The notes beneath the pieces were generated by a model, which was given only the letters and a program-made list of their open reading frames with translations, searched no databases and was not told the DNA's origin. The position numbers and the translations under genes are program-made. From Arion vulgaris (lineage: Eukaryota > Mollusca > Gastropoda > Stylommatophora > Arionidae), in assembly GCA_020796225.1 (NCBI GenBank), contig CM036771.1, positions 32,308,703-32,372,702 on the forward strand: a DNA stretch of 64,000 bases. Direction: 5' to 3'. Below, one piece after another: positions 39,921 through 51,444 of this stretch. Every line of letters starts with the position of its first letter. Position 1 is the first letter of the stretch.

Positions 39921-40496
39921 GATGGCGTTCTGTTTTGTTTATCCGTGTTGTAGTTAGTAACCGTTATAAAACAACTTAGTCTGTTGTCTTCTTTCTTGTC
40001 ACCCAGCGGAACTGAATCTCTTTTTTTGTTATCACTTTCTCTGTACCTTCAATATGAATCTATTCTTTCTTGCTGAACTAATTGCTGCTGTCGTCGCTCT
40101 CAATTTATGTAGACCTGTGGAGGTAGTACATAAGAGTAATGATGGAGAGTAATGATGGAGAGTAATGATGGAAGTAATGATGGAGGGTAATGATGATAAA
40201 TAACACAATTAATGGAAGCATCTTTTGATAAATATAAAAGGGAGTGACTAAGCGGTTGGAACAAGAATTTTTCCAAATCCCGTTGTATGCGCAGGGTTGC
40301 CAGTTTAGCATTTTAAATGTTAGATTTCGCATTATTTTTCGCGATTTAGCATTAAAGATTTGGATCTAGCATTTAGCAGGAAAATGAGAAAATCAATATT
40401 CAAACAAAATTAGTTGGCATTCTTATATATTTATTTGAGTTTGGTTCATGAATTAGATAATCACCACAAACAAGACGGACAAACACAGAAAATTTC
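39921..40496. other. Upstream of the oxidase ATG; no gene seen
   Basis: This holds the presumed 5' UTR and promoter of the oxidase. It contains a short minisatellite of GATGGAGAGTAAT type (40137-40190) and AT-rich sequence. No TATA box, CpG cluster or initiator can be assigned with confidence. Confidence 0.4.
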
Positions 40497-40893
40497 GGTA
40501 CTTTCGTTTTAATTCACCCCAAACAAAGGGAGACAGGAGTTCCTGGGATTCCAGAGGAGTTTTCAGAAGGTGTCTGTGCACATGAGGTTTATTCCATTCA
40601 CTTTTTTATGGGTTTCTGTTTGTAAAAACAAGGGTTGAAAATCATATCATTTCCGCTTTTTTTCAAATATGCCATAATTCTGATACAGTGATGATCATTA
40701 ATCAATTGATTGATTAGCCAAAAAGTTTCAGACTTTTCCCAACACAATATTTCTTACACACATTTGAGAAATTACATTTCCTGTCCTTAAAATCGACTGC
40801 CCTACAGGATGACAATTGCGTGCTAAGAATAGCTACAACATATCTAAAAATAGCTACATCTTTTGTTTGGGGTGAATTATAACGAAAGTACCA
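40497..40893. mobile_element. Candidate transposon with about 32 bp terminal inverted repeats
   Basis: GGTACTTTCGTTTTAATTCA at the left is matched by the reverse complement of AACGAAAGTACC at the right, the match continuing through CCCCAAACAAA. No target duplication identified, so superfamily unknown. Confidence 0.5.
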
Positions 40894-41178
40894 TTACCTG
40901 AAAGCTGAACGAAATGAATATAATTTCTTCCGAAATGAACATCAAATTTACTGGAAATCTCAGAAATTAATCGTAAACCGGTTCAAACAGATAAAAACAC
41001 GTTTTGTCGCCGCCATATTGCTTACGTCATATGTTATTTTATTTGATAAAACACACACATTTGATTGCTATTGTACTCAATTCTCTGAGTCATGGCTATT
41101 TATGTTAAATTTAATTTGTGACATTTTATACCGGTGTCCTCGCATATTGTATTATTTGAAAACGGCTTCGTTTTCATC
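40894..41178. other. No feature seen
   Basis: AT-rich sequence without recognised elements. Confidence 0.35.
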
Positions 41179-41184
41179 TATCAT

Positions 41185-41228
<44 letters not shown>

Positions 41229-41231
41229 ATT

Positions 41232-41264
<33 letters not shown>

Positions 41265-41402
41265 TATCATCATCATCATCATTATCATCATCATCATCAT
41301 TATCATCATCATCATCATTATCATCATCATCATTATCATCATCATCATCATTATCATCATCATCATCATTATCATCATCGTCATCATCATCATCATCATC
41401 GT
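41179..41402. repeat. ATC trinucleotide array
   Basis: ATCATCATC with regular ATT interruptions; gives false poly-Ile, poly-Met and poly-Ser frames. Confidence 0.95.
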
Positions 41403-41464
41403 TTTTAGCGTCTTTGTCTCAGGAGACAATAGGTCTTGCGTCACGTAGCATGTGCTGCGCTGAA

Positions 41465-41875
41465 TTACAACGTTTCTTGTGGCTGTAATTGCCTATTCTG
41501 GAGTGGCAATCCTTGCCACACTTGCTGCAGGTAAAACTGAAGTCTGGAGCTGATACACGGGATCTTCTCTCTGTCCTCTACTCTCTCTTTTGTCTCTAAA
41601 TGTGATGTTTTTCTTCTTTTATTTTTGCCGTACCTCACTGCCGGCGGCCATGCTTGCATGTCTTTGACCAGCCGCTCCCAGTGTTCCTTGTCTATGCCGC
41701 ATGAAGTTAGATCACGCTTGCAGGTGTCAATGAAGCGTAATAATGGGCGCCCATGCTGTCTAGCACCAGATGCGAGTTGACCATACAGCATGTTCTTTGG
41801 GATTCTATCATCGCTCATACGACACACGTGTCTCAGCCATCTCAGACGTCGCTGATTCAGCAAGGGATACATGAT
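41465..41875 (-). mobile_element. LINE ORF2 C-terminal tail, intact open frame
   Basis: The minus strand reads RRLRWLRHVCRMSDDRIPKN, then GRPLLRFIDTCKRDLTSCGI, then W..LVKDMQAW. Classic LINE tail (RLRWLGHV.RM..R.PK..LYG). Same family type as 120-495. Confidence 0.88.
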
Positions 41876-41887
41876 TGGAATGCCACC

Positions 41888-42055
41888 TAGGTAAGCTACC
41901 TAGTTCATTAAAAGGTGTAGCAGAAATCGGATGTGTTGACATACTTGTAGGCGCACAACTGGCACAACATACAATATCTTTTAGGCTCAGATCACATACA
42001 AATCACAGTGAGTGGTTTAACAAGTGGTCGATATGGCGCGTTCGAAGAAGAATAT
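41888..42055 (+). mobile_element. SINE group A, 5' truncated
   Basis: From GTAAGCTACCTAGTTCATTA through CAGATCACATACAAATCACA to GTTCGAAGAAGAA, abutting the LINE tail. Confidence 0.78.
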
Positions 42056-42069
42056 GAAGTTCTCACATG

Positions 42070-42318
42070 AAATCTTTGTTTACTTTCTTCTTTGTTTATT
42101 AATGTTTACTTTCTTCTTTGTTTAGTTAATGTTGACTTTCTTCTTTGTTTAGTTAATGTTTACTTTCTTCTTTGTTTAGTTAATGTTTACTTTCTTCTTT
42201 GTTTAGTTAATGTTTACTTTCTTCTTTGTTTAGTAATGTTTACTTTCTTCTTTGTTTAGTAATGTTTACTTTCGTCTTTGTTTAGTAATGTTTACTTTCT
42301 TCTTTGTTTAGTAATGTT
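42070..42318. repeat. 26-27 bp minisatellite
   Basis: About nine units on TTTACTTTCTTCTTTGTTTA. Confidence 0.93.
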
Positions 42319-42616
42319 TCTCTTAAATATTAGTAATTATTAATAATTATTTATTAATTATTAAAATATAGTAATAATCTCATATCAATATCTTACCTGT
42401 GTTTGTATTGTTCCAGGTATCTTGTCCTAGATTAAATCTGCTGTTCTCTTACCTGTTTTGTTTGCAATTATTTTAAGGTGATCTCATATGTCAATCTTGT
42501 CGTCTCTTACCTAATTTACTATCGACTCTCTGACCTGATCTCTCATTTTATCAGTTTCTGTTATCTATTGTTTTACACTGATCTAATAATCAGCGAGACA
42601 CCTCGTATTTCTTCTA

Positions 42617-42762
42617 ACTTTTCCACTTAAAGTGACCTCAGAGATACAGTGTTTTCTTTAAGTAATATCAATTGAATTTTCCACTTAAAGTGACCTCAGA
42701 GACAAAGTGTTTTCTTTAAGTAATATCAATTGAATTTTCCACTTAGAATGACCTCGAGATAA
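42617..42762. repeat. 58 bp tandem repeat, 2.5 units
   Basis: Units on TTTTCCACTTAAAGTGACCT. Confidence 0.9.
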
Positions 42763-42884
42763 TCTTCTTCAAATACGACAGGCCATATGGCAACCACATT
42801 TAGGCAGCACCAATTGTCTCACAAACAACATCACTCAACACTAGTCACAATACAATAAACACTAGCTTACTGTACTTTCAGAAA

Positions 42885-43140
42885 GCTGCAGTAGCGTAGT
42901 TGTTAGTTTAACTTGCTTCTTAGGCTAGTGGTCCGAGTTTAATTCAACAACGAGTGTGACATTTTCTTCAGACAGTAACAGCTCTCAGGTCGACCCAGCC
43001 TCAATTAGGTACCAGGGAAAGCACTAGGAAGTAAAGGCGGCCTGCGTGATGTTGACCACATCACTCATCGTGTGCCGACGGTCAATGAAAAAATACGGGT
43101 CTAACACCGTATTACCCTATATACCACGTGGTATAAAAAG
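42885..43140 (+). mobile_element. SINE group I (tRNA-like)
   Basis: Head GCAGTAGCGTAGTTGTTAGT, B-box-like GAGTTTAATTC, then CTCAATTAGGTACCAGGGAA and GGAAGTAAAGGCGGCCTGCG. A second piece is at 46335-46445. Confidence 0.65.
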
Positions 43141-43149
43141 GGTTCCTTT

Positions 43150-44073
43150 ACATTGTCTTACTTTACTTGCTAGTGTTTCTGTGGTATCAAATTGCTTTAT
43201 ATTGTCTTACTTTACTTGCTAATGTTTCTGTGGTATCAAATTGCTTTACATTGTCTTACTTTACTTGCTAATGTTTCTGTGGTATCAAATTGCTTTATAT
43301 TTCCTTACTTTACTTGCTAATGTTTCTGTGGTATCAAATTGCTTTATATTTCCTTACTTTACTTGCTAGTGTTTCTGTGGTATCAAATTGCTTTATATTG
43401 TCTTACTTTACTTGCTAGTGTTTCTGTGGTATCAAATTGCTTTATATTTCTTACTTTACTTGCTAATGTTTCTGTGGTATCAAATTGCTTTACATTGTCT
43501 TACTTTACTTGCTAGTGTTTCTGTGGTATCAAATTGCTTTACATTTTCTTACTTTACTTGCTAGTGTTTCTGTGGTATCAAATTGCTTTATATTGTCTTA
43601 CTTTACTTGCTAATGTTTCTGTGGTATCAAATTGCTTTACATTTTCTTACTTTACTTGCTAATGTTTCTGTGGTATCAAATTGCTTTATATTGTCTTACT
43701 TTACTTGCTAATGTTTCTGTGGTATCAAATTGCTTTACATTGTCTTACTTTACTTGCTAGTGTTTCTGTGGTATCAAATTGCTTTACATTTTCTTACTTT
43801 ACTTGCTAGTGTTTCTGTGGTATCAAATTGCTTTATATTGTCTTACTTTACTTGCTAGTGTTTCTGTGGTATCAAATTGCTTTACATTTTCTTACTTTAC
43901 TTGCTAATGTTTCTGTGGTATCAAATTGCTTTATATTGTCTTACTTTACTTGCTAATGCTTCTGTGGTATCAAATTGCTTTATATTGTCTTACTTTACTT
44001 GCTAATGCTTCTGTGGTATCAAATTGCTTTATATTGTCTTACTTTACTTGCTAATGCTTCTGTGGTATCAAAT
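43150..44073. repeat. 49 bp minisatellite
   Basis: About 19 units on TTACTTGCTAATGTTTCTGT with GTC/TTC and AAT/AGT variants. Confidence 0.94.
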
Positions 44074-44326
44074 TGGGGCTTGTTTCACACTAGAAACCTG
44101 GTTCAATATCACAACTGAACCATGGACTCCTAGCCTACGAAGCAAGTGTACTATTACCTACGTTATTGAGGCTCTTTAGTGTACGTATACTTAGAGTTAC
44201 TGAATACCGATACAAATTGTCCCCTTAAAATGACAACGAGATAACCAGTTAGTTATGAAGATTTGTTGCATGTTGAATCAGCTGATCTAAGTTATCGAAC
44301 ACTCATTCTTTCGTCGTAACAATATC

Positions 44327-44592
44327 AATATCCATTGTCTTACCTGATTTCACATATTCATTGTCTTACCTGATTTCACATATCCATTGTCTTACCTGAT
44401 TTCACATATTCATTCTCTTACCTGATCTCACATATTCATTGTCTTACCTGATCTTACATATTCATTGTCTTACCTGATTTCACATATCCATTGTCTTACC
44501 TGATCTCACATATCCATTGTCTTACCTGATCTCACATATTCATTCTCTTACCTGATCTAACATATCCATTCTCTTACCTGATCTAACATTTA
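44327..44592. repeat. 26 bp minisatellite
   Basis: About ten units on CATTGTCTTACCTGATTTCA. Confidence 0.93.
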
Positions 44593-45058
44593 ACCTGTCG
44601 TCTCACACCTGTCTCAAAAATCGCTTAACACTTGTCTTTTATGGTAACATTTTTAAAATATTTTTTTAGATAACCCTTCTATCGGGGATATCTGAAAAGC
44701 ACGTTTGTTTGATAACAACGTAGATAACTAACTACCTGTGATGTAGCAAAAGTTCACATCCCACGTCAACGTAAGTCTGAAAAGCTGCAGTTTCTTCTAA
44801 AACAGTTACTGAATGTGATCGTTGAACTTTTGGTTATCGGTTTATTGTACTATCATTTTTTTGTTGTTATCAAAACAGAATAGAATGTACCTACACATTT
44901 TGTAGGGCATGTCAAAATGGTCACACTTACATTTCATGTTCAGGAAAACAGCGATTGCTGCATATTCTTCTAGTTTGTCGTGTTATATTATTTAATTTGA
45001 TCAAAGTCATGGCACATTGGACATTCCCGTGCATGCTCTGTCCACGGCTGCTGTAACC
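44593..45058. other. No feature seen
   Basis: AT-rich intergenic sequence. Confidence 0.35.
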
Positions 45059-45059
45059 A

Positions 45060-45500
45060 TCTCAAAGTCCAATTTTCACCGTAACTTATGGGTGGGAAAC
45101 ATGGCCATATAATAAGGCCGTGGAAAAACATGTATGTGCTTTTGAATATAAGTGTTACAGAAGAGTTCTTTGAATATCTTGGACAGAGAAGAGAACAAAC
45201 AGATATATCCAGAAAGAACTCAAAATTAAAGAAAACTGGATGATGCAACAAAAAGAAAGAAAAATTGAGATATTTTGGACATATATAAAGACGCAAAGGG
45301 CTGAGAAGACCATCATGGAAGGAGGCATACCGGCAAAGAGAAGAAGAGGAAGACCAAGTAGAAGATGGACTCAGGATGTAACTGATGGTTTGATCATGAC
45401 TGCTGCAGTGGCGGGACATGTGGTCCATGAGAGAGAGAAATTCCGAGGGACTGTTATGGAGACAACGAAGTTCTGCTCATGACAAGCTATTTGATGATGA
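45060..45500 (+). mobile_element. LINE ORF2 C-terminal tail (MTAA type)
   Basis: Reads KAVEKHVCAFEYKCYRRVL, then SWTEKRTNRYIQKELKIKEN, then GGIPAKRRRGRPSRRWTQDV and TDGLIMTAAVAGH. Well-preserved tail with one or two stops. Confidence 0.85.
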
Positions 45501-45717
45501 CTCATGGGAAGTTGATTTACTTTTGGACTGAGCACCTTACCAATACTCCTCAGAGACCCTCCCCTCCCAACCTACTAGTAAAGATTTCATCGGAGCTCTT
45601 TGTCCCCTTGTGAATAAAATACTTATAAATTAATGGACGCCATTGTTTATGTCTGTTTTTAATAGTACACAGAAAATAAAACACAACATACAGACAGACT
45701 TTTAAAAAAACCAGGCC
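45501..45717. other. Short gap, no feature seen
   Basis: No recognised element. Confidence 0.3.
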
Positions 45718-45912
45718 CGTCTGCCCAGCGTGTTCGTAGCGCGTTGGACTACGGTGACTATCCCTCTGTGTGTGCGGGTTCAATTCCGTGGGATGACAGA
45801 AAAAGCCACAGATTCCCCAGATTTACGTGTTCGTGGCACCGAACCGAAGGGTTACGATGTCCATGGCACCGAGCCGAAGAGCTGAAAAGCTCAAGTGCTT
45901 CTGGATCAAAAA
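45718..45912 (+). mobile_element. SINE group F, single-module copy
   Basis: Head GCCCAGCGTGTTCGTAGCGC, B box GGTTCAATTCC, body with one GATGTCCATGGCACCGAGCC module and GAGCTGAAAAGCTCAAGTGC; A/C-rich tail. Confidence 0.85.
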
Positions 45913-46204
45913 AACCCCAAAAAACCCCAGTGTCTGAAGTGTTTCTACCGTTTTTTTTTATCCAATTGATGAAAGTCCACACCAACATCTGAATGTGGTG
46001 ATTGGGCAGGGGTGGGAGAGAGGGGTAATTTCAGAACAACAAATAAACAAGGACTCTAAAGTAGGTCAGTATAGTACTGGTTATTGTTTACTTAATGGAG
46101 TGCTCTTGTTCCTAGTAGACCAGTAGGCGCTCAGTGTCACTCTTCAGATATCAACGATTATGCTACCTGATTGTTTCTGTGATTGTTATAATTTCTTTGG
46201 AACA

Positions 46205-46345
46205 CAATCAGGCAGTTGAGGTCTAGAAGACGAAGGATTGACTCCACTGAACAATGTTTTGTTCCCTAAATGGCTTGGTCCTTAGCTGCAGAAATGGATC
46301 ATCCCCTTCTGAGAGCATTGCACAAAGCACGAACTCTGCACTGGG
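46205..46345 (-). mobile_element. LINE tail fragment
   Basis: Shares GCACAAAGCACGAACTC and surrounding text with 120-355. Confidence 0.55.
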
Positions 46346-46445
46346 AAGTAAAGACGTCCAGCGAGATGTTGACCACACTCTCCATCGTGTGTCGATGGTC
46401 AATGTAAAGTCTGCGCCTAACATCGTATTATCTTATATATGTGTG
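46335..46445 (+). mobile_element. SINE group I fragment
   Basis: GGGAAGTAAAGACGTCCAGC to CTAACATCGTATTATCTTAT matches 43025-43135. Confidence 0.6.
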
Positions 46446-46464
46446 AATAGTTCGCTGTTTGTGT

Positions 46465-46560
46465 TCGTAACAGCGCTCGTATTGCTGGCTTAGGCAATGG
46501 GTGCGTAAGCAATAAGGGTAAGTGGTTCAAATCCTGTGTTTGGTAGTGTTTTTTTTCCCG
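46465..46560 (+). mobile_element. SINE group J (tRNA-like)
   Basis: GGCTTAGGCAATGGGTGCGT, then GGTTCAAATCCTGTGTTTGG with a perfect B box GGTTCAAATCC. Confidence 0.65.
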
Positions 46561-46611
46561 GAAGCTCCTAAAACTTGTACATTGTCTATTTATTGTTCAT
46601 ATTGATTGCTT

Positions 46612-46720
46612 TACGAAGAGGAGCGTCTGATCGAATGGATAAGAGCGCCAGCTTCCATTGGTAGACCCGGCTCGATTCCCAGTAAGGCTAATGAGTTTTT
46701 TCTGTTGGGGTCATAAATAA
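46612..46720 (+). mobile_element. tRNA-like SINE head
   Basis: GAGCGTCTGATCGAATGGAT, then CCGGCTCGATTCCC as B box. Body not matched elsewhere. Confidence 0.55.
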
Positions 46721-46839
46721 AACACCATAACCTGAACAATTTAGCGGCGGCTGCACTAGCCATGGGACCATTACATTCATCAGGCTCATGTCCCCCATAT
46801 CCTACAAAATGCTTTAACACAAACAGTAAAGACGATCGT

Positions 46840-46960
46840 TGTACCTTCGGCAACAATCCTAGGATTTCTGGACAAAATGCACTTGTGAACAGAACGGGGT
46901 AGTTGCGGATTCGAGCCCACTACGTTTGATCCGCAACGGTTTAAGCACTTTATAACTGAG
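46840..46960 (-). mobile_element. tRNA-like SINE fragment (near group D)
   Basis: The minus strand has GGGCTCGAATCCGCAACTAC, and a CCTAGGATTTCTGGACAAAATGC stretch on the plus strand resembling the group D body. Confidence 0.5.
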
Positions 46961-47084
46961 AACTGTTTTATGTGAGCAGCCAGGATGACATGTGCGCTGT
47001 AATAGCAAATAAATACTAGATTTGGATTATATAAGTTCAAAAAAGATGTTCAAAGATAAAGAATTCAGTAAATTTCACCAGGTG

Positions 47085-47250
47085 TGCTTCATCCGCCGAC
47101 AGCATTGTTTACTCCATAACTCTGGCAAGATTCCTAAAGATCTTCTGATAAAATGTATTCGTCAACAAAGCGACGCTGGTCGGATTCGAACTCACAATCT
47201 TTGTAAAGCAAGGTAAAGGATTAACCACTTCGCCACCGAGACCCACTGGA
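47085..47250 (-). mobile_element. SINE group D
   Basis: The minus strand reads TCGGTGGCGAAGTGGTTAAT, then B-box-like GAGTTCGAATCCGACC; matches 6571-6720. Confidence 0.78.
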
Positions 47251-47254
47251 TTGA

Positions 47255-47425
47255 CGATATTCTTCATCTTCTTCTTCTTCTTACATTCGTTCGATATGAA
47301 TGTAGGCGTAGTCAGGGTGCATTGTATGACGCTTCTGACTGATTTTTGCGTGAGGGATCCTTTCTTTATTATCAGTGTCCCCCACCAAACAGGCGTGACT
47401 TCTCCAACTTCTGAGTTGTTGACGA
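47255..47425 (-). mobile_element. SINE group H, GAA-tailed
   Basis: Begins CATCTTCTTCTTCTTCTTAC and contains GACGCTTCTGACTGATTTTT, the reverse of 4140-4310. Confidence 0.65.
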
Positions 47426-47444
47426 TATGGATGAAATGAAATGA

Positions 47445-47645
47445 AAATCGTGACATATCCTTTACATAACTTCACCATCAACAACAATAACGGAGTCGTC
47501 AATTTTCTAGGCACCACTTATATGTTCTGTAGTTTGCTATTACTTTACGAATTGTGTGGTCTATTTTTAAAGTTTGTAAAAATCCACGCCGAACAAATTT
47601 GCTTCCAAATTTCCAGCCGCGGAGTTTGAACTAGGTACTTTGTTA
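47445..47645 (-). mobile_element. SINE group G
   Basis: CGTGACATATCCTTTACAT, AATTTTCTAGGCACCACTTA, AGTTTGCTATTACTTTACGA. Confidence 0.75.
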
Positions 47646-47679
47646 TGTTTGAGCTAACTAGCTTAAGATACAGACGTCC

Positions 47680-48692
47680 ACACTTGACGATATGACTCTG
47701 GTATATAGCAGACAGAGCTGTGCACATTTGACGATATGAGTCTGGTATATAGCAGAAAGAGCTGTGCACACTTGACGATATGAGTCTGGTATATAGCAAC
47801 AAGAGCTGTGCATATTTGACGATATGATTCTGGTATATAGCAGCAAGAGCTGTGCACATTTGACGATATGATTCTGGTATATAGCAGCAAGAGCTGTGCA
47901 CATTTGACGATATGAGTCTGGTATATAGCAGAAAGAGCTGTGCACACTTGACGATATGAGTCTGGTATATAGCAGACAGAGCTGTGCACATTTGACGATA
48001 TGCGTCTGGTATATAGCAGCAAGAGCTGTGCACACTTGACGATATGAGTCTGGTATATAGCAGACAGAGCTGTGCGCATTTGACGATATGAGACTGGTAT
48101 ATAGCAACAAGAGCTGTGCATATTTGACGATATGATTCTGGTATATAGCAGCAAGAGCTGTGCACATTTGACGATATGATTCTGGTATATAGCAGACAGA
48201 GCTGTGCACATTTGACGATATGAGTCTGGTATATAGCAGCAAGAGCTGTGCACACTTGACGATATGAGTCTGGTATATAGCAGACAGAGCTGTGCACATT
48301 TGACGATATGAGTCTGGTATATAGCAGCAAGAGCTGTGCACACTTGACGATATGAGTCTGGTATATAGCAGACAGAGCTGTGCACATTTGACGATATGAG
48401 ACTGGTATATAGCAACAAGAGCTGTGCACATTTGACGATGTGAGTCTGGTATATAGCAGACAGAGCTGTGCACACTTGACGATATGATTCTGGTATATAG
48501 CAGACAGAGCTGTGCACACTTGACGATATGAGTCTGGTATATAGCAGACAGAGCTGTGCACATTTGACGATATGAGACTGGTATATAGCAGACAGAGCTG
48601 TGCACACTTGACGATATGAGACTGGTATATAGCAGCCAGAGCTGTGCACACTTGACGATATGAGACTGGTATATAGCAGACAGAGCTGTCAC
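47680..48692. repeat. 44 bp satellite with no stop in any minus-strand frame
   Basis: About 23 units on GACGATATGAGTCTGGTATA and AGCAGACAGAGCTGTGCACA. 44 is not a multiple of three, so each minus frame cycles through all three readings; none has a stop. This yields three overlapping false frames of 328-379 codons. Confidence 0.94.
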
Positions 48693-49000
48693 ATTACAGA
48701 TTCCATAGAAAAGTCCAAAGTCGACAAAAATTGACTTGACAAAGAAAACGTACGAACTTGAATTGGAAGCACTAATCAGTCTTGGAGTACTTTGCACTCT
48801 GCCCGCAGGGAAAGCGTGTTACTCATCCTGTTCATGCCTATAGTGGCACATGATGATTCAGTAAGGTTCTTCCCTGCTCTTTAGTTCATTGCAGCTTTCG
48901 GTGCAGTATTGCACGTCAGAACTATTGTTAACAGTTCTTCTCCCATCATTCGTCTCCATGTCGTTCTTGGTTTTGCTTTCTTTCTTCTCTCCGTAGCACC
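48693..49000. other. No feature seen
   Basis: No recognised element. Confidence 0.35.
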
Positions 49001-49004
49001 GGCG

Positions 49005-49327
49005 AGGCTCCATTATGTCATTTTTAAGATGGTGAAGATATTTTGTAGGAATACTATTTTTAACCTTTCCTAATGAATTTTTCCCAGGCAGCGGTTTTCC
49101 AGCCTGCTATTCTCGATTTTGAACTGCCAAGGGTTCTTTTACGTGCTCAAATTGAACACGGGACCTACGTTTTATCGTCCTTCTCCGAAAGGACTAGCAC
49201 CTTGATCTCACCTACACTGAGGTCAGGGATCTCTGGAAAAACATCCAGATGGATGCACGAGGGCGTGAACCTGGTTCCTTTGGCACGAGAGACAAACCCT
49301 AACCTCTACGCCACAGAGAGCCCTCAC
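49005..49327 (-). mobile_element. SINE group C
   Basis: Reverse copy from CTCCGTAGCACCGGCGAGG to the head CCTCTACGCCACAGAGAG (A box TGGCGTAGAGG on the minus strand). A tandem array starts at its 5' end. Confidence 0.85.
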
Positions 49328-49328
49328 A

Positions 49329-49656
49329 TAAAACGAGATCATTCACATAACACGAGATCATTCACATAACACGAGATCATTCACATAACACGAGATCATT
49401 TACATAACACGAGATCATTCACATAACACGAGATCATTCACATAACACGAGATCATTTACATAACACGAGATCATTCACATAACACGAGATCATTTACAT
49501 AACACGAGATCATTTACGTAACACGAGATCATTCACATAACACGAGATCATTTACATAACACGAGATCATTTACATAACACGAGATCATTCACATAACAC
49601 GAGATCATTTACATAACACGAGATCATTTACATAAAACGAGATCATTTACGTAACA
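49329..49656. repeat. 19 bp minisatellite abutting a SINE head
   Basis: About 17 units of ACATAACACGAGATCATTC with C/T variants. Confidence 0.95.
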
Positions 49657-49699
49657 TGGCTAAGTCATTTCCATTTTTTCTCATTTACTATTGTTTTAT

Positions 49700-50660
49700 A
49701 TGTTTCCTGTTTAGTTCAGTGGTGAGTAAACTTTCCTGTTTAGTTCAGTGGTGAGTAAACTTTCCTGTTTAGTTCAGTGGTGAGTAAACTTTCCTGTTTA
49801 GTTCAGTGGTGAGTAAACTTTCCTGTTTAGTTCAGTGGTGAGTAAACTTTCCTGTTTAGTTCAGTGGTGGGTAAACTTTCCTGTTTAGTTCAGTGGTGGG
49901 TAAACTTTCCTGTTTAGTTCAGTGGTGAGTAAACTTTCCTGTTTAGTTCAGTGGTGGGTAAACTTTCCTGTTTAGTTCAGTGGTGGGTAAACTTTCCTGT
50001 TTAGTTCAGTGGTGGGTAAACTTTCCTGTTTAGTTCAGTGGTGGGTAAACTTTCCTGTTTAGTTCAGTGGTGAGTAAACTTTCCTGTTTAGTTCAGTGGT
50101 GGGTAAACTTTCCTGTTTAGTTCAGTGGTGGGTAAACTTTCCTGTTTAGTTCAGTGGTGGGTAAACTTTCCTGTTTAGTTCAGTGGTGAGTAAACTTTCC
50201 TGTTTAGTTCAGTGGTGAGTAAACTTTCCTGTTTAGTTCAGTGGTGAGTAAACTTTCCTGTTTAGTTCAGTGGTGGGTAAACTTTCCTGTTTAGTTCAGT
50301 GGTGGGTAAACTTTCCTGTTTAGTTCAGTGGTGAGTAAACTTTCCTGTTTAGTTCAGTGGTGAGTAAACTTTCCTGTTTAGTTCAGTGGTGGGTAAACTT
50401 TCCTGTTTAGTTCAGTGGTGAGTAAACTTTCCTGTTTAGTTCAGTGGTGAGTAAACTTTCCTGTTTAGTTCAGTGGTGAGTAAACTTTCCTGTTTAGTTC
50501 AGTGGTGAGTAAACTTTCCTGTTTAGTTCAGTGGTGAGTAAACTTTCCTGTTTAGTTCAGTGGTGAGTAAACTTTCCTGTTTAGTTCAGTGGTGAGTAAA
50601 CTTTCCTGTTTAGTTCAGTGGTGAGTAAACTTTCCTGTTTAGTTCAGTGGTGAGTGGTGA
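49700..50660 (+). repeat. 29 bp satellite, each unit with a Pol III A-box consensus
   Basis: About 33 units on TTTAGTTCAGTGGTGAGTAA. TAGTTCAGTGG fits the A-box consensus TRGYNNARNNG exactly, and TTAGT.CAGTGGTGAGTA resembles the D-arm region of eukaryotic tRNA-Asp. GAG/GGG variants alternate; the last unit is a partial duplication, GTGGTGAGTGGTGAGTAT. Confidence 0.93.
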
Positions 50661-50740
50661 GTATCTGCTACAGTGCATGACGGTGCACGAAATGGGAATA
50701 CCCAATGTGTCTTGATGTCGATCGTATCTTCTCCTTCTTA

Positions 50741-51000
50741 TTCTTCTTCTTCTTTAAACGCTCCATATCAACCACCTCTCACACCACTATTTGTGATTTG
50801 TATGTGATCTAAGCCTAAGATGGATTGTACGTTGTGCCAGTTATGCGTCTACAAGTAGGCCAGCACATCCGATTTCTGCGATGCATTTTATTTACTACGG
50901 TAGCTTCCCTAGACCCTTACATTAGTCGCCTCTTATGACATCCCTTGTAGATCGCAACTATTCCTTGCTCCCTTGCTGGCCCTGGAAACATACAGGTGTG
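50741..51000 (-). mobile_element. SINE group A, GAA-tailed
   Basis: TTCTTCTTCTTTAAACGCTC to CCTTGCTGGCCCTGGAAACA. Confidence 0.8.
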
Positions 51001-51314
51001 TCGATCGTATAACCTAACATAAAACATAGAGGACCGTCAGAAAAACACTTACTTGTCCCTCACGTTCCACAATTTGAGAATCGCTAAACCTATATTATCT
51101 TTATCGATCATAGACAAAAATACTTACCTAATTACTAATACACATATTGTCCGCTTGGTAGAGATAGCAATAGGGGCGTTTTAAAACAAGAAGATAAATG
51201 TGAAACATCATTCTTATAGTCCATATGTACTTTTATAATGTCATTATATAACAACATGACATTGTGAAATGTGAATCAATGTGAAGGCATGTAAGTATAC
51301 TATACTAACTAAAC
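51001..51314. other. No feature seen
   Basis: AT-rich sequence. Confidence 0.35.
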
Positions 51315-51444
51315 CAACGTTTCCCAAACTGGGTTCCGAGGACTCCCGGCAATCTGCGAGGTACACACAGGGGGCATCAAGCGCAAAGAAATATTATGAT
51401 CTTTGAATTCAAACAGAAAATAAATTTGATAAATAGTGGACGTC

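Noticed and set aside
47545..48797. Cysteine-rich repeat protein on the minus strand
   Set aside because: Open in all three frames at once because the 44 bp unit has no stop on that strand.
49329..50660. CRISPR-like array
   Set aside because: Units are head-to-tail without unique spacers, in a eukaryotic context; these are minisatellites.
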